A model generated the notes under the pieces. The model worked only from the letters and a program-made list of their open reading frames with translations, was not told where the DNA came from and made no database searches. Position numbers and translations under genes: made by a program. This document shows, piece by piece, positions 61,196 to 64,000 of a stretch of DNA of 64,000 nt. Each line of letters starts with the position of its first letter. The stretch's first letter is position 1. Source of the DNA: Auanema rhodensis (taxonomy: Eukaryota > Nematoda > Chromadorea > Rhabditida > Rhabditidae); the NCBI GenBank assembly GCA_964057225.1, contig OZ059896.1, positions 15,264,501-15,328,500 of the forward strand, in the 5' to 3' direction.

Positions 61196-63035
61196 GATTT
61201 CCAGAGCTTTTTGAGCTTTTCTTTTACAATTGTATCACGTTGTTATTCTCCGGAACCTTACGACAATTCAAACAACAATAGAAGCTCAGCTACGTTACTC
61301 GCTTACTCTTAACCTTCTCCGCCAACTTCGCATGTTTCTTTTCTGCTACTACAATAGACAAACACACGAACACTAAAAAACAAAATTGAAAGAAATCTAA
61401 CAGCCCCGAGGCAAGACGTGCCAGCCGAGAATCGGGAGAGGAACTTCCACTCTTGATGGACATATTCGGACAAAAGCAAATTCTCATCTTCGTTCATCCT
61501 GCTAGCCTTGTGTCACTCTATCTCCCTTCCTCCTTTTCCCAAACTCTCTCTTTCTCTATATTCCTCCTACTCCGTCACTTCTAGTTTCTTTTTGCCTTCG
61601 AAAAGCTCCATATCCGATTATTTCATGTCATCAAGATCACATTCATTAATCAAGTTATTCAAAAGTATGTTCAAATAATATGAACTTGTTTTCGAAATGA
61701 ATAACTGGAAAAGATATTTTTGAATCGTCTAGCTTGAAATATTTAAGCTACAACTCTAACATAAACCCATGACTAAATAAGAAGAGTCACTCAGTCAGTC
61801 CACCGAATATTACAAGGTCATAGCCATTAAATCTGCAACAGATATACTAAGTCACAACGCAGAAGAGCGTTCCGGATTCTTCTCAGTCACTTTATGCCAT
61901 TGGTCAAGACGATGAGATGATTTGGCTTTGTAATCTTCTCGTGTTAGTCGTTCGTGACACCGTTTTCCGGAATTTAAATTTTTGACAACGGACTAGGAGA
62001 AATGAAAATGAGATAATTAGATTGAATAGCCCAATCAGCTTGTACTTCTTTTGTATTTACATATTTAATTCATTATATATAGATATACATATACATATAG
62101 AATATTGAATCAAAAAAAAATTTTGAACATGAGTTGCAGAGGGTAGTTCTTTCTAATATTCGTACTTATAACCAAAGGTTACTCTAATCCTGACCCATTC
62201 ATCCGTTCCTTTTATTTCGTATGTCTGTATTCTCTTTCATCTCTATCTATCAGTTACTCCCAATACTATCTATCTATTTCTCTAAGGTTCAGTCCTTCTT
62301 CATTCAAAGCTTTTGCTATACCCCTCTTCACCGAACTCTTGGCTCTCAGATATTTCTCTCATTCAATCACTCCCTCTCATTCCTCTTCTGTTATCCCTTA
62401 TCTGAATAAACTGTGGGGATGTGTATGTGTGAGTGTGTATGTTACCCACTAACCCAAGCTTACCGCAACCACCCGGAATATATGTGACAGCTGCTCTATC
62501 CTCGACTGTGTGAATGTGTTGTTGTGGAAAATTTCGTTCTTGCTCCACCTCTTATCCCTATTTTCTTTTAATCACTAACAATGAAAATCATAAAATACTC
62601 AGTTTGTTTATAAACGGAGGTCAATGAGAAAGATGATGATGATAGCCGAAGTAACAAGAAGAGAATATTCCGATACCGTTCAAGCGCACGTGAAAGTTCA
62701 CGCGAACGAACTAATTTTGGATGAAGTGGCTCAGGCGAACGGTTGTTCGTTTGTCGTGTCAGCGTGTCGTGCTAACTTCTCAAAGCTCATTGAAATTCAT
62801 TTTCGTTTTCTTTTCGATATTTCGCATCTTGCTTAGAGTGTTCGGTTTCCAATTGCCCTAGTTTGTGCAGATTGTCTCTCTGCAGCCTCGGAGCTAGGTA
62901 CAGATTTTTCTATGTTTCTCTTAAATTCTTTGAAAGCAGACTGGAAAGCTGAGAACAGCTGCATTTCTCCTACGGCATAGGTTTTCTTCTTCAATATCCT
63001 TTTCTCTTCCTGCTGCCTTTCTTTATCCATCTTTC

Positions 63036-63094
<59 letters not shown>

Positions 63095-63503
63095 CTGTTC
63101 TACCTCTCTTAGTCATCTTCTTTCTGTTGAGCTTCCTTCCTCACAATCTGTTGTCTTATCTATCCGCTGGAATTTCTTCTTCTTCTTGTATCCCCATTTG
63201 TGAATTAGATTCTGCTATCTCAACCGGTATCGAATAGACAGAAATAAAGCTTTGATCGTATGCGGAATATCTTCAACTGTTGAGTGGGTTATACAGTAAA
63301 AAGAAGCAATAATGGCCATTGATGCTGATGAAAACAACGTTTGTACTAAGACTGCAATGTTGACAAATAAATTAAAAAAAAAACAGTTTAAATTCCTTAA
63401 CGATATTCACAGGTTTGGAAAGAAATGGTTGAAGAACGCTTCTCAGCTTTATCTTTCAATTTCTATTTCATTCTTCTTCTCCCTCTCTTTCTCTCACTCT
63501 TTT

Positions 63504-63546
<43 letters not shown>

Positions 63547-64000
63547 TCTCTCTCTCTCTCTTCTGAGTCTTTTTCTCAGAGTAGCATGAAGAGTCAATTA
63601 ATATAGATGAGAAAAAAAGAAAAAAAGATATAGAGAAACATGGAAAAGCTTATAGAAAGAGGAAGAGGGATGAGAGAGAGAGAGCAAGAAGTATAAGAAA
63701 AGGAAAAGACCAAGGGAGAACAGCCGATGATGGCCAGAGCAGACCAAGTAGGCCATACGTCCACCAACAGCAGCCGGCAGGCTCCAGCTTCTCCGTTCTA
63801 TATCAGCATTTGCCGCTGTCTGCTCTCTCTATGTTCAGCTAACAGCTGTGTACATCATTCCGCAATTGTCCTAGTATCTGCCTCTCTATTAGCTTTATAT
63901 AGTCTCTGCTAGAATTTCCTCGCTCGCCCAGCTCACAAGCTACATTCTTAGCTTTCATCTCATCTCCTTCTTCTCTCTCCCTGTCTTACTCCCTCAATCG
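61196..64000. other. Non-coding region, CT/GA-rich
   Basis: No convincing gene. (CT)n lies at 63043-63091 and 63503-63560, with GA tracts at 63600-63720. A minus-strand frame (61290-61487) carries a hydrophobic segment (LLDFFQFCFLVFVCLSIVV) and a Lys-rich tail and could be a first exon, but it has no partner. Confidence 0.5.
63043..63091. repeat. (CT)n microsatellite
   Basis: Near-pure CT run of about 49 bp. Confidence 0.95.

Overview
This 64 kb window is nuclear DNA of a nematode. The evidence is the gene set (a ground-like/hedgehog-related gene, a GT92/DUF23 glycosyltransferase, a 637-residue Ro60 close to the size of nematode ROP-1), the short AT-rich introns of about 40-55 nt ending in TTTCAG or TTTTAG, dense gene islands on both strands, and acceptor-like TTTCAG sites just upstream of several start codons that look like spliced-leader sites. 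The species cannot be named from the sequence alone. I joined exons by hand, using donor, acceptor and codon phase, so exon edges are predictions.

Layout. 0.6-2.6 kb (+): an unrecognised gene with three copies of a C2H2-finger-plus-FW-helix module and a seven-residue KPV repeat. 3.2-6.3 kb (-): mitochondrial proline dehydrogenase, divergent from a small basic protein at 6.3-6.6 kb (+). 6.6-12.5 kb: mostly non-coding, with a perfect 20-bp hairpin at 10.46 kb. 12.5-13.6 kb (+): a ZCCHC24-like double zinc-knuckle/3CxxC protein. 14.6-15.4 kb (+): a secreted Cys-rich protein. 15.5-16.7 kb (-): DDI1 protease. 18.4-20.9 kb (+): Ro60. 21.1-23.8 kb (-): GT92 glycosyltransferase. 24.4-27.4 kb (-): a MAP3K-like pseudokinase with a C-terminal membrane region. 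30.1-30.8 kb (+): ground-like secreted protein. 30.8-35.7 kb: pyrimidine-rich gene desert. 35.8-36.2 kb (+): small membrane protein. 36.5-37.9 kb (-): DCP1. 38.7-40.6 kb (+): DNAJB12/14-type ER J-protein. 41.2-44.0 kb (+): MBT/SLED (SFMBT-like) chromatin protein. 44.3-47.4 kb (-): PTPDC1-like phosphatase. 48.2-49.1 kb (-): MOB3. 51.8-54.0 kb (+): SLC20/PiT phosphate transporter. 59.5-61.0 kb (+): six identical tRNA-Ala(UGC) genes in an exact 294-bp tandem repeat. The remaining stretches are AT-rich or GA/CT-rich non-coding DNA.

The genes do not form one pathway. They cover housekeeping work: proline catabolism, RNA quality control and decapping, ubiquitin-linked proteolysis, ER chaperoning, phosphate uptake, kinase/phosphatase signalling and chromatin. 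The most unusual items are the triplicated finger-module gene, the membrane-tailed pseudokinase, the tRNA array, two apparent GC-AG introns, a 19-nt microexon and the perfect short hairpin.
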